The translations under genes were made by a program, and so were the position numbers. Below are positions 9,786-19,816 of a stretch of 46,769 nt of DNA, piece by piece. Source of the DNA: Bradyrhizobium sp. (GTDB taxonomy: Bacteria; Pseudomonadota; Alphaproteobacteria; Rhizobiales; Xanthobacteraceae); contig NZ_SSNA01000105.1 in NCBI RefSeq assembly GCF_004799445.1, positions 1 through 46,769 on the forward strand. The letters are read 5' to 3'. Under the pieces are notes generated by a model, which worked only from the letters and a program-made list of their open reading frames with translations, was not told where the DNA came from and made no database searches. The first letter of the stretch is position 1. The number at the start of each line of letters is the position of its first letter.

Positions 9786-11033
9786 ATGGACAAGAACGCG
9801 CCGCGGGAGGACACGCTTGCGAAGCCGCGAGAGGCCGCGCGCACGGCGCTTCATGTGCTGGCGTTGTGTTTCGCGCTTTCGGTGCTCGGTCGCGGTCTCG
9901 GCGAGAGTTTTACCGTGTTTCTGCTGCCGATCTCCGAGAGCTTCGGCTGGGACCGCGCCCAGGTCGTCTCGGTTTACTCCCTGACGGCGCTGGCGGGCGG
10001 GCTGGCATCGCCGCTGATCGGCCGGCTGTTCGATTATTCCGGACCCCGCAGCGTCTATTCGCTCGGATTGCTGCTGCTGGGCGGCGCGTTCCTGTTCGCA
10101 GCGAACGCGAGCTATCTGTGGCAGTTCCAGTTGAGCCTCGGCCTGTGCGTCGGTATCGGGATCGCGTTTATCGGCAACGTTCCGAACTCCATCCTGCTCG
10201 GCCGGTGGTTCGGCCCGCGATTGCCGACCGCGATGGCGGTGGTCTACTCCGCGACCGGCGCAGGCGTCCTGATCCTGCTGCCGGCATCGCAGGTTCTGAT
10301 CGATCATGTCGGCTGGCGCGGGGCCTACCAGATCTTTGGCGGCGCGACGCTCGTCCTGCTTGTGCCGCTGTTGATCCTGCCCTGGCGATTGTTCTCCACC
10401 GGCTCACCCCATCTCGCCAAAAGCGCCGCCGCCGACGTCGCCGATGACGGCTGGACGCTTTCGGGCGCGATGCGCCACCACGCATTCTGGGCGTTGTTCT
10501 CGACGTTTTTCTTCACCGCGATCGGCATGTACGCGATCGCGCCGCAAGTCGTGGCCTACCTGATCGACGCGGGATTCCCGCCCTTGCAGGCGGCGACCGC
10601 CTGGGGATTTTCCGGCGTGGTGCTGCTGTTCGGCATGCTCGGCGTCTCCTGGCTCGACGGCATCATCGGCCGCAGGCCGTCGGTGCTATTGAGCTACGCG
10701 CTGTCGATTGTCGGGATTGTCCTGTTCTGGCTGCTGCAATGGTATCCGAACGTCTGGATACTGACCGGCTTCGTCGTTTGTTTCGGCAGCATGATCGGCT
10801 CGCGCGGCCCTCTGCTGAGCGCAACCGCCATGAAGCTCTTTCGCGGCAAGCGCGTCGGGACGATCTATGGATCGATTTCGATCGGCAGCGGGCTCGGATC
10901 GGCGTTCGGCTCCTGGAGCGGCGGCCTGATCCACGATTTCAGCCACAGCTATAATCCGCTGATTGCCTTCGCGCTCGTCAGCGTAATCCTCGGCATGATC
11001 CCGTTCCTGGTGGTGCCGGCGCTGCGGCGCTAG
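9786..11033 (+). CDS. Major facilitator superfamily transporter
   Basis: This is a 415-residue, about 12-helix inner-membrane protein. The N-terminal half has [15 protein letters not shown] and the loop [16 protein letters not shown], the MFS motif-A position between helices 2 and 3. A central hydrophilic loop near residue 210 separates the two halves, and [15 protein letters not shown] is the matching loop in the second half. The substrate is not evident; it resembles monocarboxylate/oxalate-formate-like MFS members only loosely. ATG 9786 is preferred to a TTG at 9750 because the latter lies inside the hairpin region. Its last about 145 bp recur, degraded, at 12881-13030. Confidence 0.9.
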   Translation: MDKNAPREDTLAKPREAARTALHVLALCFALSVLGRGLGESFTVFLLPISESFGWDRAQVVSVYSLTALAGGLASPLIGRLFDYSGPRSVYSLGLLLLGGAFLFAANASYLWQFQLSLGLCVGIGIAFIGNVPNSILLGRWFGPRLPTAMAVVYSATGAGVLILLPASQVLIDHVGWRGAYQIFGGATLVLLVPLLILPWRLFSTGSPHLAKSAAADVADDGWTLSGAMRHHAFWALFSTFFFTAIGMYAIAPQVVAYLIDAGFPPLQAATAWGFSGVVLLFGMLGVSWLDGIIGRRPSVLLSYALSIVGIVLFWLLQWYPNVWILTGFVVCFGSMIGSRGPLLSATAMKLFRGKRVGTIYGSISIGSGLGSAFGSWSGGLIHDFSHSYNPLIAFALVSVILGMIPFLVVPALRR

Positions 11034-11118
11034 ATTCGCTCCCCTGCCTGATTTGTTCACCATTGCTAAAACCGTTCCTGATACCCCTCTGCAAACAGTT
11101 TCCTGCCAGAGGCCGAAA

Positions 11119-12813
11119 ATGAGTTTGCTTAGCCGACTGAAGATCCGCACGAAACTCGCGAGCATGGTTGCCCTGGCGGCACTGACGGTGTGCGTCATCA
11201 TCGCGGTCGCAGCCTCGCTGAGCGAGAGGCGCATGATGGAGGACCGGGTCGTGCAGCTGCGTACGGCGGTCGATCTGCTGGTTGGCCTGGCGGAGACGCT
11301 GCAGAACGAGGTCGCGGCAGGGAGAATGACCCTCGCCGAGGCGCAAAACCAGTTCCGCCAGCGCGGCGGGCGCATGGTGTTCAATAAGGGGCAAGGCTAT
11401 CCCATCGTCTACAATCCAGACACTTCTCTCTTGCTAAACGGCGCCAACCCTCAGCTCGAAGGCAAAATCACCGGTGCGGTGGATTCCAACGGTGTGATGA
11501 TCGCTGACGCCATCATCAACGCCGGCCAGCGGAGCGCGGAGGGAGCGACGGCATCGTACCTCTACCCCCGACCGGGCCAGACCGTCCCGGTTCAGAAAAT
11601 GGTCTTCGCACACCATTTTGCGCCGTGGAACGTCACCATGAGCTATGGGCTGTACGTGGATGACGTCAATGCAGACGTAAATGCGTTGCTGCTGCGTCTT
11701 GGCGCGATCGGCGCCGGCGTCATGGTACTGATGGCATTGTTGTCGTGGTTGATCGCCCGGGACATCCTGGGCGCGCTCGACCGACAGAAGAACCGCATGC
11801 AAAGCATCGCCAACGGATCGCTGGACCAGGCGGTCGAAGAAACCGAACGCGGCGACGAGATCGGACGCATGGCGGAAACGCTGGAGGTGTTGCGGCAGAC
11901 GGCAATGACGGCGCGGGCGCTGGAAGCTGAGCAGATAGCGACGAAGCAACAAGCCGAAAACGAGAAGCGTGAAGCGCTTATTGCGCTCGCCGATCGATTT
12001 GACGCTTCCGTAGGCCGGCTTGTTGGATTGATGGCGTCGGGTTCGACCGAACTGGAATCGACCGCGCAATCCATGACCGGTACGGCGGAGCGCACCAACC
12101 ACCGGGCGACAGTCGTCAACGCGGCGGCAACGGAAGCCTCCACACGCGTGCAAACGGTCGCCGCGGCGGCGGAAGAATTGTCCTCGTCGATCAACGAAAT
12201 CAGCCGTCAGGTCGCGCAGTCCGCCGATATCACCGCCCGCGCCGTCGACAACGCGCGCCGCACCGACACCATCGTGCGCGCCCTTGCCGATGGAGCCCAG
12301 CAGATCGAGCACGTAGCGGAGCTCATTTCAGGTATCGCAGGCCAGACCAACCTGCTCGCGCTCAACGCCACCATCGAAGCCGCTCGCGCGGGCGAGGCCG
12401 GCAGGGGCTTCGCGGTGGTAGCGGCCGAGGTCAAAAGCCTCGCGAGCCAGACCGCCGAAGCCACCAAGGAGATCGGCACCCGCATTACCCAGATCCAGAG
12501 CGCGACCAAGGAGGCCGTCGAGGCGATCCATGTCATCACCGCCACCATCGAGGAAGTCAGCGTGATCGCAACCGCGATCGGTTCCGCGATCGAGGAACAA
12601 GGTGCGGCCACCGCGGAGATCGCGCGCAACGTTACCCAGACGGCGAAGGCGACGCAGGAGGTAACGACGAATATTGGCGGTGTCAGCAGCGCGGCCAACG
12701 AAACCGGCGACGCCGCCGGCCTCGTTCTTACCGCGGCCTCTAATCTCTCCAAGCAGGCCGAGCAACTGTCCGGCGAGGTCAACATCTTCCTGGTCGGCGT
12801 ACGCGCGGCGTAA
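11119..12813 (+). CDS. Methyl-accepting chemotaxis protein with single Cache sensor domain
   Basis: This 564-residue inner-membrane chemoreceptor has TM1 at about 16-34 and a periplasmic sCache_2-type domain at about 40-185 ([18 protein letters not shown] and [19 protein letters not shown] are typical). TM2 follows at about 190-213, HAMP at about 214-268, and a cytoplasmic signalling domain at about 310-555. The hairpin tip reads [20 protein letters not shown], which contacts CheA/CheW. No C-terminal NWETF-like tether is present. ATG 11119 is used because TM1 starts soon after; an upstream TTG would add 22 residues without support. The ligand is unknown. A decayed paralogue follows. Confidence 0.95.
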   Translation: MSLLSRLKIRTKLASMVALAALTVCVIIAVAASLSERRMMEDRVVQLRTAVDLLVGLAETLQNEVAAGRMTLAEAQNQFRQRGGRMVFNKGQGYPIVYNPDTSLLLNGANPQLEGKITGAVDSNGVMIADAIINAGQRSAEGATASYLYPRPGQTVPVQKMVFAHHFAPWNVTMSYGLYVDDVNADVNALLLRLGAIGAGVMVLMALLSWLIARDILGALDRQKNRMQSIANGSLDQAVEETERGDEIGRMAETLEVLRQTAMTARALEAEQIATKQQAENEKREALIALADRFDASVGRLVGLMASGSTELESTAQSMTGTAERTNHRATVVNAAATEASTRVQTVAAAAEELSSSINEISRQVAQSADITARAVDNARRTDTIVRALADGAQQIEHVAELISGIAGQTNLLALNATIEAARAGEAGRGFAVVAAEVKSLASQTAEATKEIGTRITQIQSATKEAVEAIHVITATIEEVSVIATAIGSAIEEQGAATAEIARNVTQTAKATQEVTTNIGGVSSAANETGDAAGLVLTAASNLSKQAEQLSGEVNIFLVGVRAA

Positions 12814-13241
12814 GGATGCATGTTAGCGGGACCGGCGCGCCGCGGCGTCCCGCCGGTGATGCACCAATTACGACGCCGTTCGGCAGCGGGCTGTGATCGG
12901 CGTTCGCTTCCTGGGGCGGCCTGATCCACGACTGGACCCACAGCTACAATCCGCTGATCGCGTTTTCGCCGGGCAGCGTGGGCGGCGCGGTGATCGGGAT
13001 GATCCCGTTCCTGGTGGTGCCGGCGCTGCGAAGCCAGTGCGGTCTGCCCGCCGGCGCAGGCTTTTCGCCGACGTCAGTCCGGCGCTGCCGCACCCATCGC
13101 CCCGTAGTAATACCGGGTCATTTAAGCCCCGGCGAGGCGGTTGCGTGATCTCCTCCGCGCCCGCCCGGCGAACCAGCGTTCATCATTCGTAAGCCTGATT
13201 CTGCGCAGCTGTTTGAATCGGGAAGCCGTCAGGGGTCTGTG
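12814..13241. other. Spacer between the two chemoreceptor copies
   Basis: This 428-bp stretch contains the degraded transporter-tail remnant at 12881-13030 and otherwise no gene I can support. The remaining 13031-13241 does not resemble the spacer upstream of the intact chemoreceptor. No terminator with a T-run is seen. Confidence 0.7.
12881..13030 (+). pseudogene. Degraded duplicate of the MFS transporter 3' end
   Basis: The segment from CGGCAGCGGGCT to GTGCCGGCGCTGCG matches 10883-11026, the last roughly 48 codons of the upstream MFS gene, with substitutions and small indels that break the frame. Shared blocks include GGCCTGATCCACGA, AATCCGCTGAT and the exact run ATGATCCCGTTCCTGGTGGT. It therefore marks a duplication that covered the transporter tail and the chemoreceptor, or the last trace of a lost paralogous transporter. 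Confidence 0.85.
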
Positions 13242-14938
13242 ATGAATCTGCTCAGTCACTTCACTATCCGCGCGAAATTGACCAGCATGGTCGCGTTGTC
13301 GACCATCGCCCTGTGCGCGATCATTGGCCTTTCGGCCTCGCTGAGCCAGAAGCGCATGCTGCAGGACCGGATTGCGCAATTGCACGGCGCGGTGGACATG
13401 GTCACCGGTGTCGCCCAATCGCTGCAGGACGAGGTCGTGGCAGGCAAGCTCAGCCGGGCGGACGCGGAAGTGCAGTTTCGCACCCGCGCCGGGCGCATGA
13501 TGTTCAACAACGGCCAGGGCTACGCTGCCGCCTATCGGACGTCGGATACGGGCGTAATGATGAATGCCGCCAATCCGAAGCTGGAAGGCAAGGTCACCGG
13601 CGCCACGGATTCGACCGGAGTGGTGATTTCACGCGCCATCATCGACGCCGCGATGCGCGAGTCCGGGGGCGGCACGGCGTCGTATCTCTACCCGCGCCCG
13701 GGTCAAACCAACCCTGTCGAGAAACTGGTATACGCCCGCCATTTCGCGCCCTGGGACATCGTCATCGGCGTCGGTCTGTATGTCGACGATCTCGACGATG
13801 ACTTCAGGGCGCTGCTGATCCGGCTCGCCGGCATCGGCGCGGTCGTGATCGGGCTGATAGGGTTGCTGTCCTGGCTGATCGCCCGCGACGTGGTGGGCGC
13901 ACTCGACCGGCAGAAGAACCGGATGCAGCGCATCGCGAGTGGATCTCTGGACCAGCCGGTCGAAGAGACCGAACGCGGCGACGAGATCGGGCGCATGGCC
14001 GAAACCCTGGAGATGCTGCGGCAGACGGCCATGACGGCGCGGACGCTGGAGGCGGAGCAGGTCAAGAGCAAGCAGTAGGCCGAAAGCGAGAAGCGCGAAG
14101 CCCTGATCGCGCTCGCCAACCGCTTTGACGCTTCCGTGGGCCGGCTGGTCGGACTGATGGCATCGGGATCCACCGAACTGGAAACGACCGCGCAATCCAT
14201 GACCGGCACGGCGGCGCGCACCAACCAGCAGGCGACGATCGTCTCGACGGCGGCCACGGAAGCCTCCGACCGCGTGCAGACGGTCGCGGCAGCCCCGGAG
14301 GAGTTATCCTCCTCGATCTCCGAGATCAGCCGTCAGGTCGCACAGTCCGCCAGTATCACCACCCGCGCGGTCGACAACGCGCCCCGCACCGACACCATCG
14401 TGCGCGCGCTCGCCGACGGAGCCCAGCAGATCGAGCACGTGGCCGAGCTGATTTCGAATATCGCCGGACAGACCAACCTGCTCGCGCTCAATGCCACCAT
14501 CGAAGCCGCGCGCGCCGGCGAGGCCGGCCGCGGTTTCGCGGTGGTCGCCGCAGAGGTCAAGGACCTGGCGAGCCAGACCGCCGAAGCCACCAAGGAGATC
14601 GGCACCCGCATCAGCCAGATCCAGAGCGCGACCAAGGAAGCGGTCGAGGCGATCCAGGGCATCACCGCCACGATCGAGGAGGTCAGCGTAATCGCGACCG
14701 CGATCGGCTCGGCGATCGAGGAACAGGGCGCGGCGACCGCGGAGATCGCGCGCAACGTCACCCAGACGGCGAAGGCGACGCAGGATGTGACGACGAATAT
14801 CAGCGGGGTCAGCGCCGCGGCCAACGAGACCGGGGGTGCCGCCGGCCTCGTACTCACCGCAGCCACCAATCTCTCCAAGCAGGCGAGCAACTGTCCGGCG
14901 AGGTCAACATCTTCCTGGCTGGCGTACGCGCGGCTTAG
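13242..14938 (+). pseudogene. Decayed second copy of the chemoreceptor gene (internal TAG and a 1-bp deletion)
   Basis: The copy is closely similar to the intact chemoreceptor at 11119-12813 along its whole length (start MNLLSHFTIRAKLTSMVAL, Cache domain, TM2, HAMP, signalling domain). A TAG at 14076-14078 replaces the CAA Gln codon of the intact gene just after HAMP. Near 14884 one C is missing relative to the intact gene (GCAGGCGAGC against GCAGGCCGAGC), shifting the last 18 codons; the original final stop would be TAG 14936-14938. The signalling-domain reading frame between the lesions stays open. The first part (13242-14078) could still give a 278-residue membrane-bound Cache-HAMP stub without a signalling tip. 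Confidence 0.88.
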
Positions 14939-15030
14939 AGCGTTCTCAAGCGAAGTGGCGACCGGCTCGCGTCAGGAAACGCGTCAAATCAAGAATCTAG
15001 AGCCCCGTTTCGGTTCCATCGAAACGGAAA
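14936..15030. repeat. Dispersed palindromic repeat (AGAGCGTTTTC family), copy 1
   Basis: The element starts TAGAGCGTTCTCAAGCGAAGTGG and continues with CCGGCTCGCGT, AAACGCGTCAAA and TCAAGAATCTAGAGCCCC. A hairpin follows, CCGTTTCG (15005-15012) with CGAAACGG (15020-15027). A second copy sits at 30361-30450. Both lie where genes converge. This matches a repeat widespread in Bradyrhizobium-type genomes, often found at gene ends; the name and function are not settled here. Confidence 0.8.
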
Positions 15031-15057
15031 AGGCATCTGGAGGATGCCGCCGCACGA

Positions 15058-18000
15058 TCAGTTGTTGTTCGGTGCTGGAAATTCGACCGGATTGTTTTGC
15101 TTGCCGGTGTTGAAGTCCCAGATCTTTCTGGCGACCCCGGGGAAGATCGCCGAAATCGGATTGACGCGAAGCGTCGGCTTGTCCGGGGTGCCGACGACCT
15201 CGTAGGTGACGCCGAACAGCCCCTCATTGCTGCCGCCAAAGAACAGCCCGAAAACCGGGATTTGGCCCAACATATTGTTCAGCCCGTAAATCGGCACAAA
15301 GGTGCCGCTCATGCGCACCTGGTTGCCGGGATAATCGATGCTGCCCTCGATGGTCCCGCCGATCGTCAGCCCCTTCAGCACGCCTTCCCGGATCGTAAGT
15401 TGTCCATTCTGCCGGGTGAACTCGGCGCGCAAGCGCGAGAAGGAGATGCCGTTTTGAACGCCGGTCGATCCCCCCGCCGCCAGCCGATCAAGCGCGCCCT
15501 CGCCCTTGACGGAGAAGTCCCTGACGTTGATCAAGCCCTCTTTGGCGCTGGGCTCGACCGTCGGAGGGTCCATCGCCAGTTCAAGCTGGCCGCCCACCAC
15601 CTTGGAGTAGGTGTCGGTGAAGCGCAGGAAAGCGCCGGCGTCATTGGTTTCGAGATAGATCACGTCGCGTCCCTGGGCGCGGCCGCGCAAATCCGCGGTC
15701 AGCGGCGTATCCCGTCCAAGCTTGCCGCTGAACGCTAGGCTTCTGATCACGCCATTGCGCCGGGATAATTTGACGTCGACGCTGCGCAGTGCCTCGCCAA
15801 AATAGCCGGCAACCGCTCCGAGCTTGACGTCGAGATCGAAATCGACGTTCTTGGATTTGCTTTTGGCGTCGGCTTCCTTGCCCGAGATCGCCGATTTGAG
15901 AAAGCCGCGACCGTCGAACACATCGCCGCGCATGGTTACCTTGAGAACGCCATCGGGACCGCGATCGGCCCTCAACGAGGTCTTGTCGCCTTCGGAGGGC
16001 GAATAGGTCGGGAAATTCGCATTCATCAGGTCGCTGTTCTGATCGACTTCGAGTGATCCCTTGATCGATACGCCGCCGCCGTCGATGACAATGTTTTCGA
16101 GGCGGGTGGATTGCGGCGTCTGGATCACGTTGAATACGGCGCGGCTCGACTTGCCCGGCAATTTGACCCAGCCCGGCAGGATATTGTCGAGCTTCAACGC
16201 GGTCAGATCGGCGTCGATGCCCATACGGGCGTCGCCGCCGATCTTGCCGACCAGCTTGATCGGAATGGGGCCGCTGACCGCCGGTCCGAGATCGAACCCG
16301 AGGCGCGCGCGGCTCGCTTCGTCGAGCGTCGCCTGCAATTTGATATCGGCGTCGCCGTCAGCCGGCTTGCGGTAGTCAAGCGAGGCCGACTGCCCGTTGA
16401 TCTTCACGTCGCCCTTGACCTGATAGCCCTGATTGTTGGCGACAACCTTCAGCGAATTGGCCTCCAACTTCTGATTCATCACCAGGCGATCGGCGGCAAA
16501 TCCGCCGAGGTCGGCGGTAACCGCATAGGTCGTGTCCGCCTTCGTCAATTCGCGCTTGATCGGCAAACCGAGCGTGACCACGGCCGAAATCGTTCCCTTG
16601 CTCGCATTGGGGTCGACCAGGGTGCCGGAAAATTCACTGAGGCGATCCGATGCGAGAATCTCCGCCGCCGCCGGCACCGGGCCGTCGATGCGGAACTTGA
16701 CCCGCGCCGGCGCGGGCTTCGGCGCCATATCCGGCACCTCGAACACGAAATCCGAGATGTTGAGCTTGCGACCCGCCGGCGTATCGGCGGTGCCCTGCCC
16801 GATCGTCACCGTCGCGGTGCGACCCGTCACATGGGCTTTCAGATCCGCGTCGCGCACTGATGGCAATTCGTCCACCGGATGCAACGTCACGCCATTGGCG
16901 ACGATGTTGACCGCGAGGCCGTCGTCGGGAATCGGGGGACCTCGCCGCGACAGGTTTCGAACCGGCGAGTTGACGCCGACTTCGATGCGCTGCAGCGAGC
17001 CGCGTTCCACCCTGTCGATCACCCATTCGCGGACCTCTGGAACGACCAAAGTCGGCCACATCCGCTTCAGTGCGGACGCCGACATCGGCGTTCCGGCAAA
17101 ACCCAGCGTCAGGCGCGGTTCCGCCGCATAGTCGACGCTGCCGGTTCCGGCGATGCCGATGTCGCCGTTGCTGATATCGGCCTGCGTCAGCAGCACGCGG
17201 CGCTTGTCGGTGTCGAAGCGCACGCCGATGGCGATGCGATTGAAAATCAGCGGCGGTTCGCTGTCGATCCCGGCCAGCACGATGGTGCCGCCGCTGAGGC
17301 CCAACTGCCAATCGGTGACATTGCCGTTGGGCGGCTCGAGGTGTGCGAGCAGCGTGATCCGATTCTGCCCGGACACGATCTTGAAGGGTGCCAGCAGCAC
17401 GCGCCGGGCGGAATCCCATTCGAGGTTCGCTTCCGCCGAATCGATCGCCATCGGATAATCCGGCGTATCGCTGTCGATGATGTTTCCGGCACCCGCGGTG
17501 ATCTTGCCGCGGAAATAGGTCGGCAGGCCGTCCCGACCCAATTCCCCCTTCAACTCGCCGCTCAGCGGCAAATCCGCGCTGTAGGTCAGATCCTTCAGCC
17601 GCAATGCCAGCAGGATGTTTGTGGTCGAAACCTTGTCGGCTCGAATATCGACCGATCGTACGCCATTCGCGGAAGGTCCGACCGCCACACGCAGCGACCA
17701 GGCGCGACCGCCCTCTTCGCCGACGCTCAGCGCTATCCCGCCGCCACTGGGCCGCCGCAGACTGAGGGTGATATTTTCGAAATTCCATTTGTTGCCGCGT
17801 TGCTGGTCGTCAACGATCAGGTTACCGTTCTTCAGACCGATTTCATTGAGGTTTTGTCCGTCAAGTCCGGTCAGGCTCAGGCTGTCGAGCCAGTCAAGGC
17901 CGGCAAGCAGGCCGTTTTGGGTATCGGGACCTGCCGGCGCGGCGGCGGATTGACCAGCGGGCGAAGACGGAGAAGAAGCTCCTGGCGGCGCCCCCTGGCG

Positions 18001-18672
18001 CGGAAACGTGGCCGGAATGCCTGCCTCTCTCTTTGAGGCGACGCCGGTGGCGATCGGCCGGGCGTTGTCGCCGGTGGAAACGGTCACGTAGCCATCCGGT
18101 GTGATTCGCACCGCCAGTTCGGCGTCGACCAGATTGAGGCTCTCGGCGCGAAGACGCCCCATCAATAGCGCGTAGCCGGAAAGCTTCACCTCGGCTTTCG
18201 GCGCGCTGGCCACGATCGCATGGTCGCGATCCCTGACAATGATATCGCGGATGCGCACGGCGATGCGAATTCTGCCGGCGCGCTCGATCTGCGTGCCACC
18301 CACCTCGACGGTATTGCCGTGACCTATGTTTTCCGCAATCGCCGCGGCCAGCCAGGGCGTGGCCATCTCGAGGTTGATCGGACCGGCGCCGAGCCGCCAC
18401 CACAGTCCGCCGAAGCACCCCGCAAAGATCACCAGCAAAGCCGCGATGACGATAGCAAGACGCCTTACCCAGCGTTCACTGGCGAGCCAGTGGCGGACCG
18501 CTCCGAGGCGATCGCCGAGGCGATAAAGGCGGGAGTTCGACTTCGACAGCAGCCGGCGCGCGCGACGGCCCGCCGCCTCGTCGTGTTCCTGATCCCAATC
18601 GGCATCATCCCACTGCGAGAGCTCGACGTCAGCACGCGGATTTGACCCCTGGGGCGACGTATTCCTTACCAT
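15058..18672 (-). CDS. Large AsmA-like / DUF3971-containing envelope protein (YhdP-like)
   Basis: This protein is about 1200 residues. It has a cytoplasmic charged N-terminus, one membrane anchor ([21 protein letters not shown], about residues 70-92), and a very long periplasmic beta-rich region built of AsmA/DUF3971-type repeats. It ends in a conserved C-terminal block ([20 protein letters not shown], then [20 protein letters not shown]). Relatives form bridge-like structures between inner and outer membrane and are linked to phospholipid transport and envelope integrity; that role is carried over from the family. I used ATG 18672 (MVRNTSPQG); a GTG at 18735 would add 21 residues. Divergent from the peroxiredoxin gene. 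Confidence 0.88.
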   Translation of the reverse strand: MVRNTSPQGSNPRADVELSQWDDADWDQEHDEAAGRRARRLLSKSNSRLYRLGDRLGAVRHWLASERWVRRLAIVIAALLVIFAGCFGGLWWRLGAGPINLEMATPWLAAAIAENIGHGNTVEVGGTQIERAGRIRIAVRIRDIIVRDRDHAIVASAPKAEVKLSGYALLMGRLRAESLNLVDAELAVRITPDGYVTVSTGDNARPIATGVASKREAGIPATFPRQGAPPGASSPSSPAGQSAAAPAGPDTQNGLLAGLDWLDSLSLTGLDGQNLNEIGLKNGNLIVDDQQRGNKWNFENITLSLRRPSGGGIALSVGEEGGRAWSLRVAVGPSANGVRSVDIRADKVSTTNILLALRLKDLTYSADLPLSGELKGELGRDGLPTYFRGKITAGAGNIIDSDTPDYPMAIDSAEANLEWDSARRVLLAPFKIVSGQNRITLLAHLEPPNGNVTDWQLGLSGGTIVLAGIDSEPPLIFNRIAIGVRFDTDKRRVLLTQADISNGDIGIAGTGSVDYAAEPRLTLGFAGTPMSASALKRMWPTLVVPEVREWVIDRVERGSLQRIEVGVNSPVRNLSRRGPPIPDDGLAVNIVANGVTLHPVDELPSVRDADLKAHVTGRTATVTIGQGTADTPAGRKLNISDFVFEVPDMAPKPAPARVKFRIDGPVPAAAEILASDRLSEFSGTLVDPNASKGTISAVVTLGLPIKRELTKADTTYAVTADLGGFAADRLVMNQKLEANSLKVVANNQGYQVKGDVKINGQSASLDYRKPADGDADIKLQATLDEASRARLGFDLGPAVSGPIPIKLVGKIGGDARMGIDADLTALKLDNILPGWVKLPGKSSRAVFNVIQTPQSTRLENIVIDGGGVSIKGSLEVDQNSDLMNANFPTYSPSEGDKTSLRADRGPDGVLKVTMRGDVFDGRGFLKSAISGKEADAKSKSKNVDFDLDVKLGAVAGYFGEALRSVDVKLSRRNGVIRSLAFSGKLGRDTPLTADLRGRAQGRDVIYLETNDAGAFLRFTDTYSKVVGGQLELAMDPPTVEPSAKEGLINVRDFSVKGEGALDRLAAGGSTGVQNGISFSRLRAEFTRQNGQLTIREGVLKGLTIGGTIEGSIDYPGNQVRMSGTFVPIYGLNNMLGQIPVFGLFFGGSNEGLFGVTYEVVGTPDKPTLRVNPISAIFPGVARKIWDFNTGKQNNPVEFPAPNNN

Positions 18673-18953
18673 TGCCTCTCGGTGCTGGCGCTGATTGTAA
18701 GATTGATAGCCGCCGGGGCCTCGCCCCCTCGACACGCGACGAGGACTCCCGTGCCGGCTTTGCTACCAATCCTCACCTGGTACCCACGCACGTCGTCCGG
18801 CCCAACCGGCAGGTTCAACGAGCGCGTGGGTGGCGAGTCGAATTCCTTTTAAGCATACTCCGAAGCGATCAGGCTTGCCCAGCAATCGGCTTGATTCCGG
18901 CTCGCATCAATACCCCAATGATTGATCCGCGGAAAGCGACGAAAGGAAGGCGT

Positions 18954-19721
18954 ATGTCCAAGAAGACGCATGAGAAATCTCCCAGAGCCTCCGTCGGGAA
19001 GGCAACCCGTGCTCGCGCGACGAAGGCAGCAAAAACGACGCCCTCGAAAACCAGCAGACCGGCCGCAAGCAAGTCAAGCAAGAACGCAAAAGCCAGGCAA
19101 ACCGGGAACTTGGTCTCGAAAGTATCGCGTGATCGCTCGTCGAAGGCGTTGAAATTACCCCGCGCAGCAAAGCCGGTTCAGCCGATCACCGCTGGATCGA
19201 AGACCAAGGCGGCGAACCCTTCCCCGAAGAAGGCTGGGGCATCGGCGGCCTCCCGATCGGCCTTGGCGGACGGCACGCAGGCGCCCTCGTTTAGTCTGCC
19301 GCGGGACGGCGGCGGCAGCGTCTCGCTTGGCGATTACGCCGGGAGAAAACTGGTGCTGTTTTTCTATCCGCGCGCGGACACGCCGGGCTGCACCAAGGAG
19401 GCCGTCGACTTCACCCGGTTGTCGGCCACGTTTGCGGCGCACCAGATCGCCGTCCTCGGGATTTCAGCCGACCCGGTCAAGGCGCAAGAAGCCTTCCGAA
19501 ACAAGCACCAGCTCTCCATTCCTCTGGTTTCAGACGAGAACCACGAGATGCTGCAGGCCTATGGTGCCTGGGGTGAAAAATCGATGTATGGCAGAACCTT
19601 CCAGGGAATTCTTCGTACAACAGTTCTGGTTGGGGCGGATGGCCGCATTCTCCGAGTCTGGCGCAGTGTGAAGGTTGATGGCCATGCCGATGAAGTGCTT
19701 GCCGCCGCGCAGGCAGTCTAA
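18954..19721 (+). CDS. BCP/PrxQ-type peroxiredoxin with long basic N-terminal tail and a single cysteine
   Basis: This 255-residue protein would reduce hydroperoxides. Residues about 1-105 are low-complexity and rich in Lys, Ala, Ser and Arg (for example KATRARATKAAKTTPSKTS), resembling histone H1-like bacterial tails. Residues about 106-255 are a peroxiredoxin fold: FSLPRDGG, VLFFYPRADTPGCTKEA with peroxidatic Cys147, and GRTFQGILRTTVLVGADG. In canonical BCP a resolving cysteine lies five residues on; here that position is Val152, and there is no other cysteine. ATG 18954 follows a good GAAAGGAAGG site; longer upstream readings in this frame lack support. Divergent from the AsmA-like gene. 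Confidence 0.88.
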   Translation: MSKKTHEKSPRASVGKATRARATKAAKTTPSKTSRPAASKSSKNAKARQTGNLVSKVSRDRSSKALKLPRAAKPVQPITAGSKTKAANPSPKKAGASAASRSALADGTQAPSFSLPRDGGGSVSLGDYAGRKLVLFFYPRADTPGCTKEAVDFTRLSATFAAHQIAVLGISADPVKAQEAFRNKHQLSIPLVSDENHEMLQAYGAWGEKSMYGRTFQGILRTTVLVGADGRILRVWRSVKVDGHADEVLAAAQAV

Positions 19722-19816
19722 TTCGAGCGGTTCCGTTGGCGAAAAATTAACCATGACAGGGTCAAATCACCCCCGCAAATTGGGCCGTAAGGAACTCACC
19801 TCCGACCGGCGCGGGA

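Noticed and set aside
14076..14078. Read-through or recoding of the TAG in the second chemoreceptor
   Set aside because: A second, independent lesion (1-bp deletion near 14884) and a degraded neighbouring transporter tail favour decay over programmed recoding; no recoding signal is seen.
18782..18831. 8-bp inverted repeat ACCCACGC / GCGTGGGT in the AsmA-peroxiredoxin intergenic region as an operator
   Set aside because: The 34-base spacer and short arms are within chance expectation for GC-rich DNA.
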